DNA from: Shinella sp. PSBB067
GTDB taxonomy: Bacteria; Pseudomonadota; Alphaproteobacteria; Rhizobiales; Rhizobiaceae
Direction: 5' to 3'
Assembly (NCBI RefSeq): GCF_016839145.1
Contig: NZ_CP069303.1
Coordinates: 2,232,001-2,296,000, forward strand
DNA length: 64,000 bases
The notes below the pieces were generated by a model. The model was given only the letters and a program-made list of their open reading frames with translations, searched no databases and had not been told where the DNA came from. This document shows, piece after piece, positions 1-8,219 of this stretch (position 1 is the first letter of the stretch; the number at the start of each line of letters is the position of its first letter). A program made the position numbers and the translations under genes.

Positions 1-1
1 C

Positions 2-364
2 TTCACCTTCTTCCGCCTGGTGCCCGAGCGCGCCTTTCTCAACGGCGGTTTCGGCAAGGCCTTCCTGCTCACCGCCGACGACCTTCTGATTCGCTCTCCC
101 GCCCGCAGCGCGCTTGCGGCGATGGAAACCGGCGCCGTCGAGCACATGAACAGCGACCACGCAGAGGCCGCCGGCGTCTATGCCCGCCACTATTGCCGCG
201 CGAGGGACGGCGACTGGATCATCGTCGGACTGGACGCGGCCGGCGTCGACCTTGCGAGCGGAGACAGGCTGAAGCGCCTCGAATTTCCCCATGAGCTTGA
301 AAACGCCGGGGAACTTCGCAGCGAGCTTGCACGTTTGCTTCGGGAAGCAAGAGCAGCGGGCTGA
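2..364 (+). CDS. HugZ-like heme/pyridoxamine-oxidase-fold protein, C-terminal part
   Basis: The gene enters from the left edge, so only its last 120 residues are present and its start is not in the window. The visible part matches the C-terminal DUF2470-type domain that follows a split-barrel FMN/heme-binding domain in HugZ-family proteins; the stretch HMNSDHAEAAGVYARHY is the recognisable core of that domain. HugZ relatives bind heme and some degrade it to release iron, but the N-terminal domain that would decide this is missing here, so only the family is called. A short GC-rich stem-loop lies 25 bp past the stop. Confidence 0.7.
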   Translation, partial: FTFFRLVPERAFLNGGFGKAFLLTADDLLIRSPARSALAAMETGAVEHMNSDHAEAAGVYARHYCRARDGDWIIVGLDAAGVDLASGDRLKRLEFPHELENAGELRSELARLLREARAAG

Positions 365-389
365 CCCGCCGACGAATTCGCTGTTCGCG

Positions 390-409
390 CCCCCCGTCAT
401 TGCGGGGGG
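390..409. terminator. Candidate stem-loop terminator after the HugZ-like gene
   Basis: A perfect 7-bp stem (390-396 with 403-409, CCCCCCG/CGGGGGG) encloses a 6-base loop. It begins 25 bp after the preceding stop codon. It is followed by AATTTA rather than a clean T tract, so it is a weak intrinsic terminator at best. Confidence 0.4.
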
Positions 410-450
410 AATTTAGCGTCATACGTGCACCCTACCCCCATTTCTTGCTC

Positions 451-481
451 TTGATGAGGTAGGTTTTGTTTATATGCTAAC
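451..481 (+). promoter_or_regulatory. Candidate nolR promoter with overlapping NolR-type box
   Basis: In an AT-rich gap, TTGATG (451-456) and TATGCT (473-478) are spaced by 16 bases and could be -35 and -10 elements. On the minus strand, 466-481 reads GTTAG-N9-AA. This differs from the NolR consensus that I recall, (A/T)TTAG-N9-A(T/A), only in its first base. The box covers the putative -10, as expected for autorepression. This is inference from sequence only. Confidence 0.4.
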
Positions 482-539
482 AAGCGGATTCACATAAAAT
501 CACATGATTTGAAAGCGGAAACGCCCAAAGGAGTTTCAG

Positions 540-878
540 ATGGACAAGATTTCAGACGCAGAACACGCACAGGCCGAAGTTGCATCCGATTTTCTTTCCG
601 CCATGGCCAATCCCAAGCGCCTTCTCATCCTGAAGGTCCTGGTGAGCGGCGAAATCGCCGTCGGCGCGCTTGCAAATCAGGTCGGCCTCAGCCAGTCGGC
701 TCTGTCGCAGCATCTTTCGAAACTGCGCGCGCAGAACCTCGTGACCACCCGTCGCGATGCGCAGACCATCTACTATTCCAGCAAGTCGGATGCCGTGATG
801 ACCATTCTCGAAGCGCTCGATCAAATCTACCGGGGCTCGGGCAACGGCGCGGCGGAAAAGAAGCTCCGCATCGCCTGA
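540..878 (+). CDS. nolR: ArsR-family transcriptional repressor NolR
   Basis: A 112-residue ArsR/SmtB winged-helix protein. The central part (roughly residues 18-85) contains FLSAMANPKRLLIL, then GLSQSALSQHLSKLRAQNLV as the helix-turn-helix, then RRDAQTIYYS as the wing. I recognise this as NolR of Sinorhizobium and Rhizobium, which represses nod genes and its own gene and also affects growth and conjugation genes. No metal-binding ELCV-type motif is seen, consistent with NolR rather than a metal sensor. The start is supported by AAAGGAG seven bases upstream. It is monocistronic: an AT-rich promoter region precedes it and a strong hairpin follows. NolR is known mainly from rhizobia and relatives, so it also serves as a taxonomic marker here. 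Confidence 0.88.
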   Translation: MDKISDAEHAQAEVASDFLSAMANPKRLLILKVLVSGEIAVGALANQVGLSQSALSQHLSKLRAQNLVTTRRDAQTIYYSSKSDAVMTILEALDQIYRGSGNGAAEKKLRIA

Positions 879-904
879 AATCCCCGAAATCCTCCGCCTT
901 CCAG

Positions 905-931
905 CGCCCCGGATGAAAATCCGGGGCGTTT
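905..931 (+). terminator. Intrinsic terminator of nolR
   Basis: A perfect 10-bp stem, CGCCCCGGAT (905-914) with ATCCGGGGCG (919-928), closes on a GAAA tetraloop and is followed by TTTCG. It starts 27 bp after the nolR stop. Confidence 0.8.
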
Positions 932-1053
932 CGCATGGAAGCTCCGCTTGACGCCTCCGGGCGCCTTGATAGTTTGACCATCGGGTAAAATCCCGCCCCT
1001 TCCGCACCGCCAGCCGGGACGGCCCCCGCATTCAAAGGCCATGGAGAGACCGC

Positions 1054-2379
1054 ATGTCCAACCGCCTCAACACCCCCAACGATCTGCGAGCCTTCTGGAT
1101 GCCGTTCACGGCGAACCGGCAGTTCAAGAAGGAGCCGCGCCTCTTCGTCGGCGCCAAGGACATGTACTACACCGCCCATGACGGCCGTCAGGTACTCGAC
1201 GGCACGGCGGGCCTGTGGTGCGTCAATGCCGGCCACTGCCGGCCGAAGATCACCGAGGCGATCCGCGAGCAGGCCGGCGAACTCGACTACGCCCCCGCCT
1301 TCCAGCTCGGACATCCCAAGGCCTTCGAACTCGCCAACCGCCTCGTCGACATCGCCCCTGATGGCATGGACCACGTCCTCTACACCAATTCCGGCTCCGA
1401 ATCGGTCGAGACCGCGCTGAAGGTGGCGCTCGCCTATCACCGCGCCAAGGGCGACGGCTCGCGCTTCCGCCTGATCGGCCGCGAGCGCGGCTATCACGGC
1501 GTCAATTTCGGCGGCATCTCCGTCGGCGGCATTGTCTCCAACCGCAAGATGTTCGGTACGCTGCTGACCGGCGTCGACCACATGCCGCACACGCACTTCC
1601 CGGACAAGAACGCCTTCTCCCGCGGCGAGCCGGAGCATGGCGGCGACATCGCCAGCGAACTCCAGCGCATCATCACCCTGCATGACGCCTCGACCATCGC
1701 GGCCGTCATCGTCGAGCCGGTCGCCGGCTCCACCGGCGTCCTCATCCCGCCGAAGGGCTACCTGCAGAAGCTGCGCGAGATCTGTACGCAGCACGGCATT
1801 CTCCTGATCTTCGACGAGGTCATCACCGGCTTCGGCCGCCTCGGCGCGCCCTTCGCCGCGCAGTATTTCGACGTGAAGCCGGATATCATCACCACCGCCA
1901 AGGGCCTCACCAACGGCGTGATCCCGATGGGCGCCGTCTTCGTGACGTCGGAAATCCACGACGCCTTCATGAACGGCCCGGAACACATGATCGAATTCTT
2001 CCACGGCTATACCTATTCCGGCAACCCGATCGCCTGCGCCGCCGCCCTCGGCACGCTCGACACCTACAAGGAAGAGGGCCTTCTGACCCGCGCCAGCGAG
2101 CTTGCCTCCTATTGGGAAGAGGGCCTGCATTCGCTGAAGGACTGCCCGAACGTCATCGACATCCGCAATGTCGGCCTGATCGGCGCCGTCGAGCTCGCCT
2201 CCATCCCCGGCGAGCCGACCAAGCGCGCCTTCAACGCCTTCCTCAAGGCCTACGAGAAGGGCCTGCTCATCCGCACCACCGGCGACATCATCGCCCTCTC
2301 CCCGCCGCTCATCATCGAGAAGCCTGAGATCGACGAACTGTTCGGCAAGCTGCGCGAGGTCCTGCAGAACAACATCTGA
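1054..2379 (+). CDS. Class III omega-amino acid--pyruvate aminotransferase
   Basis: A 441-residue fold-type I PLP enzyme of the usual class III length. The PLP lysine is K283 in TTAKG, the cofactor-contacting aspartate is D254 in FDEVITGFGR, and TNSGSESVETALK near residue 115 binds the phosphate. The sequence style (AFWMPFTANRQFKKEPR start, SGNPIACAAALGTLD) fits the beta-alanine/omega-amino acid:pyruvate transaminase subgroup. These enzymes move the amino group of beta-alanine or other omega-amines to pyruvate, giving a semialdehyde and alanine. The start follows GGAGA eight to nine bases upstream. It stands alone between the nolR terminator and a repeat-rich gap, so context does not reveal the true substrate; taurine, beta-alanine or other omega-amines are possible. 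Confidence 0.82.
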   Translation: MSNRLNTPNDLRAFWMPFTANRQFKKEPRLFVGAKDMYYTAHDGRQVLDGTAGLWCVNAGHCRPKITEAIREQAGELDYAPAFQLGHPKAFELANRLVDIAPDGMDHVLYTNSGSESVETALKVALAYHRAKGDGSRFRLIGRERGYHGVNFGGISVGGIVSNRKMFGTLLTGVDHMPHTHFPDKNAFSRGEPEHGGDIASELQRIITLHDASTIAAVIVEPVAGSTGVLIPPKGYLQKLREICTQHGILLIFDEVITGFGRLGAPFAAQYFDVKPDIITTAKGLTNGVIPMGAVFVTSEIHDAFMNGPEHMIEFFHGYTYSGNPIACAAALGTLDTYKEEGLLTRASELASYWEEGLHSLKDCPNVIDIRNVGLIGAVELASIPGEPTKRAFNAFLKAYEKGLLIRTTGDIIALSPPLIIEKPEIDELFGKLREVLQNNI

Positions 2380-2420
2380 GCCGGCACGCCGGGCAGACGG
2401 AAATGGCGGCTCCGGCCGCC

Positions 2421-2571
2421 ATCAGCTTGTTGACAAACCTCGCCTCGCCCACCGCCGTCATCCTCGGCCTTGTGCCGAGGATCTGCCAACGCATTGAAAA
2501 GTCGCAACGTTTGCAGATGCTCGGGACAGGCCCGAGCATGACGGAAGAGAGGTTTCGTACTTTGTCGGCAG
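2421..2571 (+). repeat. RIME-like palindromic intergenic element, copy 1
   Basis: A 151-bp element made of two imperfect hairpins. The first is built on CATCCTCGG...CCGAGGATCTGCC, the second on GCAGATGCTCGG...CCGAGCATGACGG, with a short AT-richer spacer. It ends near GTCGGCAG. Three further copies occur at 28481-28631, 54497-54634 and 60770-60921. The two-palindrome layout resembles RIME1-type elements described in rhizobia. This copy lies 41 bp after the aminotransferase stop. Confidence 0.85.
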
Positions 2572-3093
2572 TCTGATCGCGGCTCCGGCCGCCATTCTCA
2601 CCGCCACAGGATGGCTCCTGCCCCTCATCCTAACCCTTGTAACTTGGACTTTGCTTCCCGGACTGGCCGGTTCGGGGGGATTGGCGATCAAGCCCGATAA
2701 CTCTGAGAACTTGAAGTTCGTGGGAGAGCAAGGGACACTCGCCAGGATTTCCCAAGCCCGTACAGTCGCTTGGGCCAAGCTCCGGCCGGGGACCAAGCCC
2801 GCTATGCGCAAGGATGGGACACCGAAATTCTCAACAAGCTCCTCATTCCCAAGCCCTTTCTTGGCTTGCAGCTCTAGACAGTCGCTCTCCCGCAAGCGGG
2901 GAGAGGGGACTTGCCCCACGAACGGTTGCTGATTGGGGAAAACGGCGCGGCATATCCCCTTCTCCCCCTTGTGGGAAGAAGGTGGCCGGCAGGCCGGATG
3001 AGGGGCAAGCGGCACATGCCGTCGTCGACCGCCGCTCTTGCAAGTCCGCCCCGTTCAGCGCAATTGTGCGGCCACCACGACGAGGGCCAGCCG
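2572..3093. other. Gene-free mosaic region between aminotransferase and epimerase genes
   Basis: No convincing gene is seen. Together with the element just upstream it makes a gap of about 700 bp. Positions 2886-2907 hold a hairpin (CTCTCCCGC...GCGGGGAGAG) and 2956-3005 hold a copy of a second repeat family. Positions 2650-2880 are lower in GC than the flanks, with open frames up to about 93 codons but no recognisable protein or ribosome binding site. It looks like a pile-up of repeat debris. Confidence 0.6.
2956..3005 (+). repeat. CTTCTCCCC-type palindromic repeat, diverged copy
   Basis: CCCCTTCTCCCC, a short loop, GGAAGAAGGTGGCCGGCAGG, then CGGATGAGGGG. The same pattern recurs as an inverted pair at 24244-24375. 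Here it lies just upstream of the epimerase-like gene and is translated in the artificial 5' extension of that reading frame, which argues for the later start. Confidence 0.7.
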
Positions 3094-3963
3094 ATGCCGA
3101 CCATGACCCGCATAGCGAACGAATTCCTCTCCATCGAGGTCTCCGCCCTCGGCGCCGAGATGCAATCGGCGACGACGCGCGACGGGGCGGACTGGCTGTG
3201 GAACGGCGACGCCGCCTTCTGGACCGGCCGCTCGCCGATCCTCTTCCCCATCGTCGGCAAGGCGCCGGACGATACGTTGCTGATCGACGGCAAGCCCTAT
3301 CCGATGGCGCAGCACGGCTTTGCCCGCCGGCTGGAATTCTCGCTCGAAGCCGCGGAGGACAGCGCCTGCCGCTACGTGCTGGAAGCATCGCAGGAAACCC
3401 GCGCCGCCTATCCCTTCGATTTCCGGCTTTCCGTCGAGCACCGCCTGGATGGCCCGGCGCTAACCGTCTCCGCCGAGGTGGAAAACCGCGGCACGCTCCC
3501 CATGCCCTTCGGCTGCGGCTTCCACCCCGCCTTCCTCTGGCCCCTGCCGGGCGCCGCCGGCCGGCCGCACACCGTCACGCTCGACAATGGAGGAGAGCCG
3601 GAGCGCCAGCCGCTGGAAAAGGGCCTCCTCTCGCCCCACCGGCTCCCCTCGCCCTTCAGCAAGGGCCGGCTCACGCTCGCCCATGCGCTCTTCGACAACG
3701 ACGCCCTCGTCTTCCCGCAGGGCGCCGGCACCGGCCTCACCTATGCCGCCGAGGATGGCCCGGCGCTGCGCTTCCGTTTCGAAAACCTGCCGAACCTCGC
3801 GCTCTGGACCAAGCCCGGCGCGCCCTTCCTCTGCATCGAGCCGTGGCACGGCACGGCCGCCGAATATGGCGGCGCGCACGAACTGAAGGACCGGCCCTTC
3901 ACCACCGTGCTTGCCGCGGGCGCGCGCACGCGTTTCGCCTTCACCGTGACCTTCCCGCACTGA
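3094..3963 (+). CDS. Aldose 1-epimerase-like (galactose mutarotase-fold) protein
   Basis: A 289-residue protein of the galactose mutarotase-like fold, close to the short LacX/YeaD-type subgroup. Features seen: a YPMAQHGFARRLEF block near residue 70 with the His of the active site region, CGFHPAF near residue 147 with a second conserved His, and an FLCIEPWHG block near residue 248 carrying the expected catalytic Glu. These proteins interconvert alpha and beta anomers of aldoses or act on hexose-6-phosphates. The frame is open upstream to 2911, but that stretch translates repeat DNA, so ATG 3094 (GAGGG upstream) is chosen; ATG 3103 is also possible. It appears monocistronic and is followed by a palindromic repeat. 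Substrate unknown. Confidence 0.72.
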   Translation: MPTMTRIANEFLSIEVSALGAEMQSATTRDGADWLWNGDAAFWTGRSPILFPIVGKAPDDTLLIDGKPYPMAQHGFARRLEFSLEAAEDSACRYVLEASQETRAAYPFDFRLSVEHRLDGPALTVSAEVENRGTLPMPFGCGFHPAFLWPLPGAAGRPHTVTLDNGGEPERQPLEKGLLSPHRLPSPFSKGRLTLAHALFDNDALVFPQGAGTGLTYAAEDGPALRFRFENLPNLALWTKPGAPFLCIEPWHGTAAEYGGAHELKDRPFTTVLAAGARTRFAFTVTFPH

Positions 3964-4000
3964 AGATCCGCCGCCCCGGCCCTTTCTTCCTGCGGCGGCC

Positions 4001-4101
4001 AGAGCATTTCCAGCAAAAGTGCCAAGCGATTTTGCGTAGGGAAATGCGGCAAGCAAAGAGTTGGAGCGTTTTCGCAATTCGGAGAAAAGCGGAAATGCTC
4101 T
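4001..4101. repeat. Rhizobial palindromic repeat (AGAGCATTTCC family), full composite copy
   Basis: The ends form a perfect 11-bp inverted repeat (AGAGCATTTCC at 4001-4011, GGAAATGCTCT at 4091-4101). Inside are two sub-elements: a 44-bp type built like GCATTTCCAGCAAAAG...TTTTGCG...GGAAATGC, and a TTTCGCAATTCGGAGAAAAG type. Related copies are at 54895-54988 and 57092-57135. It fills the gap before adenine deaminase. Confidence 0.8.
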
Positions 4102-4133
4102 AGAGTCTGCGAAAAGGGATTCGGAGACCAGCC

Positions 4134-5828
4134 ATGACCGATTTGGAACGCTTCATCGACCAGGGAACCGGCCGCGAGGATGCCAATATCGTGCTGAAGG
4201 GCGGGCAGTTCTTCGACCTCGTGACGGGCGAGCTCGTCGCCTCCGACATCGCCATCTGCGGCGAGCGCATCGTCGGCACCTGCGGCGAATACAAGGGCCG
4301 GACGGAAATCGACATCACCGGCCGCATCGTCGTGCCCGGCTTCATCGATACGCATCTCCATATCGAATCCTCGCTGGTGACACCGCACGAATTCGACCGC
4401 TGCGTGCTGCCCTACGGCGTGACGACCGTCATCTGCGACCCGCACGAGATCGCCAACGTGCTCGGCACCGAGGGCATCCAGTTCTTCCTCGACAGCGCCA
4501 TGGAAACGATCATGGATATCCGCGTGCAGCTGTCGAGCTGCGTGCCGGCGACGCATCTGGAAACCTCCGGCGCCGACCTGCCGGTCGAGCGCCTGCTGCC
4601 CTTCCGCGACCATCCCAAGGTCCTCGGCCTTGCCGAGTTCATGAATTTCCCCGGCGTCATCCACAAGGATCCCGTCTGCCTCGCCAAGCTGGAGGCCTTC
4701 CAGGGCGGCCATATCGACGGACATGCGCCGCTCCTTCGCGGCAACGACCTCAACGGCTATCTTTCCGCCGGCATCCGCACCGAGCACGAATGCACGACGG
4801 CCGAGGAAGCGCTGGAGAAGATTCGCAAGGGCATGCATATCCTTATCCGCGAGGGCTCCGTCTCCAAGGACCTCCTCGCCCTGATGCCCATCCTCACCGA
4901 ACGGCTCTCCCCCTTCCTCGCCCTCTGCACCGACGACCGCAACCCGCTCGACATCGCCGAACAGGGCCATCTCGACTACATGATCCGCACGGCCATCGCC
5001 CACGGCCGCGCCCCGCTCGCCGTCTACCGCGCCGCCTCCATCTCCGCGGCAAAGGCCTTCGGCCTTCGTGACCGCGGCCTTGTCGCCCCCGGCTGGCGGG
5101 CCGACCTCGTCGTCGTCGATACGCTGGAGACCTGCAAGGCCGGGATGGTCTTCTCCGCCGGCCGCAAGGTGGACGACGCGCTCTTCGCGACCCGCAAGGC
5201 TGTCAAGCCCGTCGGCCTCGACAGCGTCAAGGCCCGCCCCGTCAGCGCCGCCCATTTCGCCGTTCCCGTCACGGAAGGCGAGACTTCGGTCATCGGTGTC
5301 CTGCCCGGCAAGATCATCACCGAGCACCGCCGCTACCGCCTGCCGGCCGGCGACAACCAGACCGCCGTCGACCTCGCACAGGATATCATCAAGGTCGCCG
5401 TCATCGAGCGCCACGGCAAGAACGGCAACCACGCCAACGGCTTCGTGCAGGGCTTCGGCCTCAAGAAGGGCGCCATCGCCTCGACGGTCGGGCACGACAG
5501 CCACAATATCTGCGTCGTCGGCGTCGACGAGGACGACATGGCGCTCGCGGCGAACCGCCTCGGCGAGATCAAGGGCGGCTTCGTCGTGGTGGAGAACGGC
5601 AAGGTCACCGGCGAGATCGCCCTGCCCGTCGCCGGCCTGATGAGCCTCGAACCCTACGAGGCCGTGCGCGACACCCTGCACCACCTGCGCCAGGCCGCCT
5701 TCGCCCTTGGCGCCACGCTGGAAGAACCCTTCCTCCAGCTCGCCTTCCTGCCGCTACCGGTCATCCCGCACCTGAAGATTTCCGATAGGGGGATGGTGGA
5801 TGTGGACCGGTTCGCGCTGATCGGGTGA
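4134..5828 (+). CDS. ade: Adenine deaminase
   Basis: A 564-residue amidohydrolase matching AdeC-type adenine deaminase in full length: adenine + water to hypoxanthine + ammonia. Seen are the metal-binding [11 protein letters not shown] motif (near residue 77), [11 protein letters not shown] (near 101), a GHIDGHAP histidine block (near 194), RTEHECTT, and [12 protein letters not shown] with the catalytic-site Asp pair. The C-terminal domain carries [12 protein letters not shown], typical of the bacterial Ade family and absent from adenosine-deaminase-like enzymes. GGAG stands eight to nine bases before the ATG. Hypoxanthine produced here would feed the purine catabolism genes at 23-31 kb. The stop lies two bases from the end of the convergent parE. 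Confidence 0.93.
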   Translation: MTDLERFIDQGTGREDANIVLKGGQFFDLVTGELVASDIAICGERIVGTCGEYKGRTEIDITGRIVVPGFIDTHLHIESSLVTPHEFDRCVLPYGVTTVICDPHEIANVLGTEGIQFFLDSAMETIMDIRVQLSSCVPATHLETSGADLPVERLLPFRDHPKVLGLAEFMNFPGVIHKDPVCLAKLEAFQGGHIDGHAPLLRGNDLNGYLSAGIRTEHECTTAEEALEKIRKGMHILIREGSVSKDLLALMPILTERLSPFLALCTDDRNPLDIAEQGHLDYMIRTAIAHGRAPLAVYRAASISAAKAFGLRDRGLVAPGWRADLVVVDTLETCKAGMVFSAGRKVDDALFATRKAVKPVGLDSVKARPVSAAHFAVPVTEGETSVIGVLPGKIITEHRRYRLPAGDNQTAVDLAQDIIKVAVIERHGKNGNHANGFVQGFGLKKGAIASTVGHDSHNICVVGVDEDDMALAANRLGEIKGGFVVVENGKVTGEIALPVAGLMSLEPYEAVRDTLHHLRQAAFALGATLEEPFLQLAFLPLPVIPHLKISDRGMVDVDRFALIG

Positions 5829-5830
5829 GC

Positions 5831-6118
5831 CTAGCCGGCGGGAAACTCGTCCTCGCCAATATCCAGGTAGCGGCTGAGAACACGCACGAGCACAAGACGG
5901 GCGGGGTCGACCTTATAAAAAAGAACGTAGTTTCCAATCACGAAGCTGCGCAGACCTGCCGCGAGTTCCGGCCGCAAACGGCCGGCCTCGGGATGCGCCG
6001 AAAGCTTTCGCGTGACCGCCGCGATGCGGTCGAGGAGACGGTCGGCCGCCGCTTCGTTGTCGTCTGCGATATAGCGCCAGATCGCGATCAGGTCCTCTTC
6101 CGCTTGCGGAAGATGCAT
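5831..6118 (-). CDS. parE: ParE-type toxin of a ParDE toxin-antitoxin pair
   Basis: A 95-residue RelE/ParE-superfamily protein: AEEDLIAIWRYIADDN as the leading helix, then PEAGRLRPELAAGLRSFVIGNYVLFYKV as the strand-rich core. ParE toxins inhibit DNA gyrase; other members of the superfamily cut mRNA, so the target is assumed from the partner type. ATG 6118 has GAGG just upstream. A GTG at 6130 would give a longer first strand and overlap parD by 8 bp, which is plausible. It follows parD in the same operon, 4 bp after its stop from the ATG start, and meets ade tail to tail. Confidence 0.85.
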   Translation of the reverse strand: MHLPQAEEDLIAIWRYIADDNEAAADRLLDRIAAVTRKLSAHPEAGRLRPELAAGLRSFVIGNYVLFYKVDPARLVLVRVLSRYLDIGEDEFPAG

Positions 6119-6122
6119 GACC

Positions 6123-6371
6123 TCAAGCACGGCCGGCTCGCGCCCGCGCCTTGATGGCATCGATGTCGAGCGGGGCAGCCGGGCCGCTTTCCAACCCTTC
6201 GCGGATGGCATCCCGCAACGCGGCGATCTTCGCCTCCCGCTGCCGTTCGCGGTCCTCCAGAAGGCGCAGGCCGTCCCGCAGCACCTCGCTGGCACTGGCA
6301 TAACGGCCGCTGGCCAGAAGCTCGCGGACGAAAGTCTCGTAGTGATTGCCGAGCGTATAGCTGGAGGCCAT
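6123..6371 (-). CDS. parD: ParD-type antitoxin
   Basis: An 82-residue CopG/Arc/MetJ-family ParD antitoxin. It begins MASSYTLGNHYETFVRELL, a standard ribbon-helix-helix opening, followed by SGRYASASEVLRDGLRLLED and a charged C-terminal arm that would wrap the toxin. ATG 6371 is chosen because GGAG stands eight bases upstream; an in-frame ATG at 6392 lies inside the operator palindrome and is unlikely. It is first in the operon, as expected for an autoregulated antitoxin-toxin pair. Confidence 0.88.
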   Translation of the reverse strand: MASSYTLGNHYETFVRELLASGRYASASEVLRDGLRLLEDRERQREAKIAALRDAIREGLESGPAAPLDIDAIKARARAGRA

Positions 6372-6385
6372 GGCGAAACTCCGAA

Positions 6386-6402
6386 GTATCACTTTATGAT
6401 AC
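6386..6402. promoter_or_regulatory. Palindromic operator in the parDE promoter
   Basis: GTATCA-N5-TGATAC is a perfect inverted repeat 15 bp upstream of the parD start. The sequence around it is a local AT-rich island (TATCAT, CATAAA) that could supply a -10 element on the minus strand. ParD proteins typically bind such repeats and repress their own operon. Assignment to ParD is inference. Confidence 0.6.
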
Positions 6403-6426
6403 TATCGGCGCCGGCCGCCTGCAAGC

Positions 6427-8070
6427 TCAAAGCCGCACGCAGGCCATGTCCAGTGCATCCAGCTCGATCGTCCCGTCCTTCAGCTTCGCGCCGAAGCCGG
6501 GGACCGGCAGCGGCTCGCCGAGCTTCAGCGATTTCGCCGGCACGAATTCCGCCTTCTCGCGCGTCAGGTTGAAGACGAAGAGCAGCCTCTCGCCACCCTT
6601 CTCGCGGGTGAAGGCGAGGATGTCGTGGTTGGAATGGAGGAAGGACATGTCGCCGTCGTGCAGGGTCTCGTGCTCCCTGCGGAAGGCGAGCGTCGCGCGG
6701 TAGTGGTTGAGCACGGAGCCGGCGATCTTCTCCTGCGTATCGACGGCAAGGCGGGCGTGGTCCTCCGGCACCGGCAGCCAGGGCTTGGCGGTGCTGAAGC
6801 CGGCATGGGCCTCGCCGCGCTGCCAGGGCATCGGCGTGCGGCATCCGTCGCGGCCCTTGAAGGCCGGCCAGAAGCGGATGCCGTAGGGATCGCGCAGGTC
6901 CTCGAAGGCAAGCTCGGCTTCCGTGAGGCCCAGTTCCTCGCCCTGGTAGAGGCAGATCGAGCCGCGCAGCGTCGAAAGCAGGGTGACAGCCAGCTTGGCG
7001 ACGCGCTCGCGCTCCTCCGGGGCATGGATGAAGCGGCTGACATGGCGGTTGACGTCGTGGTTGGAGAAGGCCCAGCAGACCCAGCCGTCCGTCACCGCCC
7101 GCTGGAAGCCCTGCACGCATTTGCGGATATGGTCGGCGGTGAAGTCCGGTCCGAGCAGGTCGAACGTGTAGCACATGTTCAGCTTGTCGCCGCCGCCCGT
7201 GTATTCGGCGACCGTCTTCAGCGAGCGCGCGCCGTCGCCGACCTCGCCCACCGTCATGCGCCCCTCGTATTCGTCGAGCAGCGCGCGGAAGCGCCTGAGG
7301 AAATCGACATTCTCCGGCTGTGTCTTGTCGTAGCGATGCGTCTGCATGCCGTAGGGGTTCACATCAGGCGCATCGAGGCCGATCTCGTCCGGGTTCGGCT
7401 CGTGGGGCGGGTTGTCGCGCAGCTTCCTGTCGTGGAAATAGAAGTTCACCGTGTCGAGGCGGAAGCCGTCCACGCCGCGGTCGAGCCAGAAGCGCACGGT
7501 CTTCAGCAGCGCGTCCTGCACGGCCTTGTTATGGAAGTTGAGATCCGGCTGCGAGGTCAGGAAGTTGTGCATGTAATATTGCTTGCGCACGCCGTCCCAT
7601 TCCCAGCCCGGCCCGCCGAAGATCGACAGCCAGTTGTTGGGCGCCGTGCCGTCCGGCTTCGGATCGGCCCAGACATACCAGTCCGCCTTCGGGTTGGATC
7701 GGCTGGACCGGCTCTCGACGAACCAGGGATGCTGGTCGGACGTGTGCGAGATCACCTGGTCGATGATGACCTTGATGCCGAGGCGATGGGCCTCGGCCAG
7801 CATCGCGTCGAAATCGGCGAGCGTGCCGAACATCGGGTCGACATCGCAATAGTCCGAGACGTCATAGCCCATGTCCGCCATCGGCGACTTGAAGAAGGGC
7901 GAGAGCCATATGGCGTCGACGCCGAGCGAGGCGATATGCCCGAGCCGCCTGGTGATGCCCCTGAGGTCCCCCATGCCGTCGCCGGTCGTGTCCTGGAACG
8001 AGCGGGGATAGACCTGGTAGATGACCGCGCCGCGCCACCAGTCGTCGGCCTTCTTATGGGGCTTTGCCAT
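6427..8070 (-). CDS. aglA: Alpha-glucosidase, GH13 family
   Basis: A 547-residue GH13 oligo-1,6-glucosidase/alpha-glucosidase. Seen: VIYQVYPRSFQDTTGDGMGD at the N-terminus, catalytic nucleophile D206 in GFRLDTVNF, acid/base E276 in VGEVGD, and transition-state stabiliser D339 in FSNHDVNR. It hydrolyses alpha-glucosides such as maltose, sucrose or trehalulose in the cytoplasm. No signal peptide. The sequence resembles AglA of the rhizobial agl (alpha-glucoside) locus, but the aglEFG and aglK transporter genes are not next to it. The start is set at ATG 8070 with AGGA upstream; the longer open frame to 8139 has no ribosome site. Its 3' end abuts the parDE promoter. Confidence 0.87.
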   Translation of the reverse strand: MAKPHKKADDWWRGAVIYQVYPRSFQDTTGDGMGDLRGITRRLGHIASLGVDAIWLSPFFKSPMADMGYDVSDYCDVDPMFGTLADFDAMLAEAHRLGIKVIIDQVISHTSDQHPWFVESRSSRSNPKADWYVWADPKPDGTAPNNWLSIFGGPGWEWDGVRKQYYMHNFLTSQPDLNFHNKAVQDALLKTVRFWLDRGVDGFRLDTVNFYFHDRKLRDNPPHEPNPDEIGLDAPDVNPYGMQTHRYDKTQPENVDFLRRFRALLDEYEGRMTVGEVGDGARSLKTVAEYTGGGDKLNMCYTFDLLGPDFTADHIRKCVQGFQRAVTDGWVCWAFSNHDVNRHVSRFIHAPEERERVAKLAVTLLSTLRGSICLYQGEELGLTEAELAFEDLRDPYGIRFWPAFKGRDGCRTPMPWQRGEAHAGFSTAKPWLPVPEDHARLAVDTQEKIAGSVLNHYRATLAFRREHETLHDGDMSFLHSNHDILAFTREKGGERLLFVFNLTREKAEFVPAKSLKLGEPLPVPGFGAKLKDGTIELDALDMACVRL

Positions 8071-8219
8071 GCGTTCCTGCTCCGCTGCTGTTTGTCTCGG
8101 GCAAGATGTAACGCGCACCCCCCGGAGCGTAAACGGCACATGCCCCGATTTTTCGAAGGTTGACGAAAGACCGGCCGGTCTCGATGATGCCGGCCAATCC
8201 CATAGAGAAGGTTGACCAT

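Noticed and set aside
411..427. A second NolR-type box at TTTAG after the HugZ-like gene
   Set aside because: Nine bases after TTTAG the sequence is TG, not A(T/A), so it fails the consensus.
688..2130. A 480-codon minus-strand frame opposite the aminotransferase
   Set aside because: High-GC third-position shadow of the plus-strand gene; no ribosome site, no recognisable domain.
2651..2932. A 93-codon open frame in the mosaic gap
   Set aside because: No start signal, no family resemblance, and its 3' part runs through palindromic repeat sequence.
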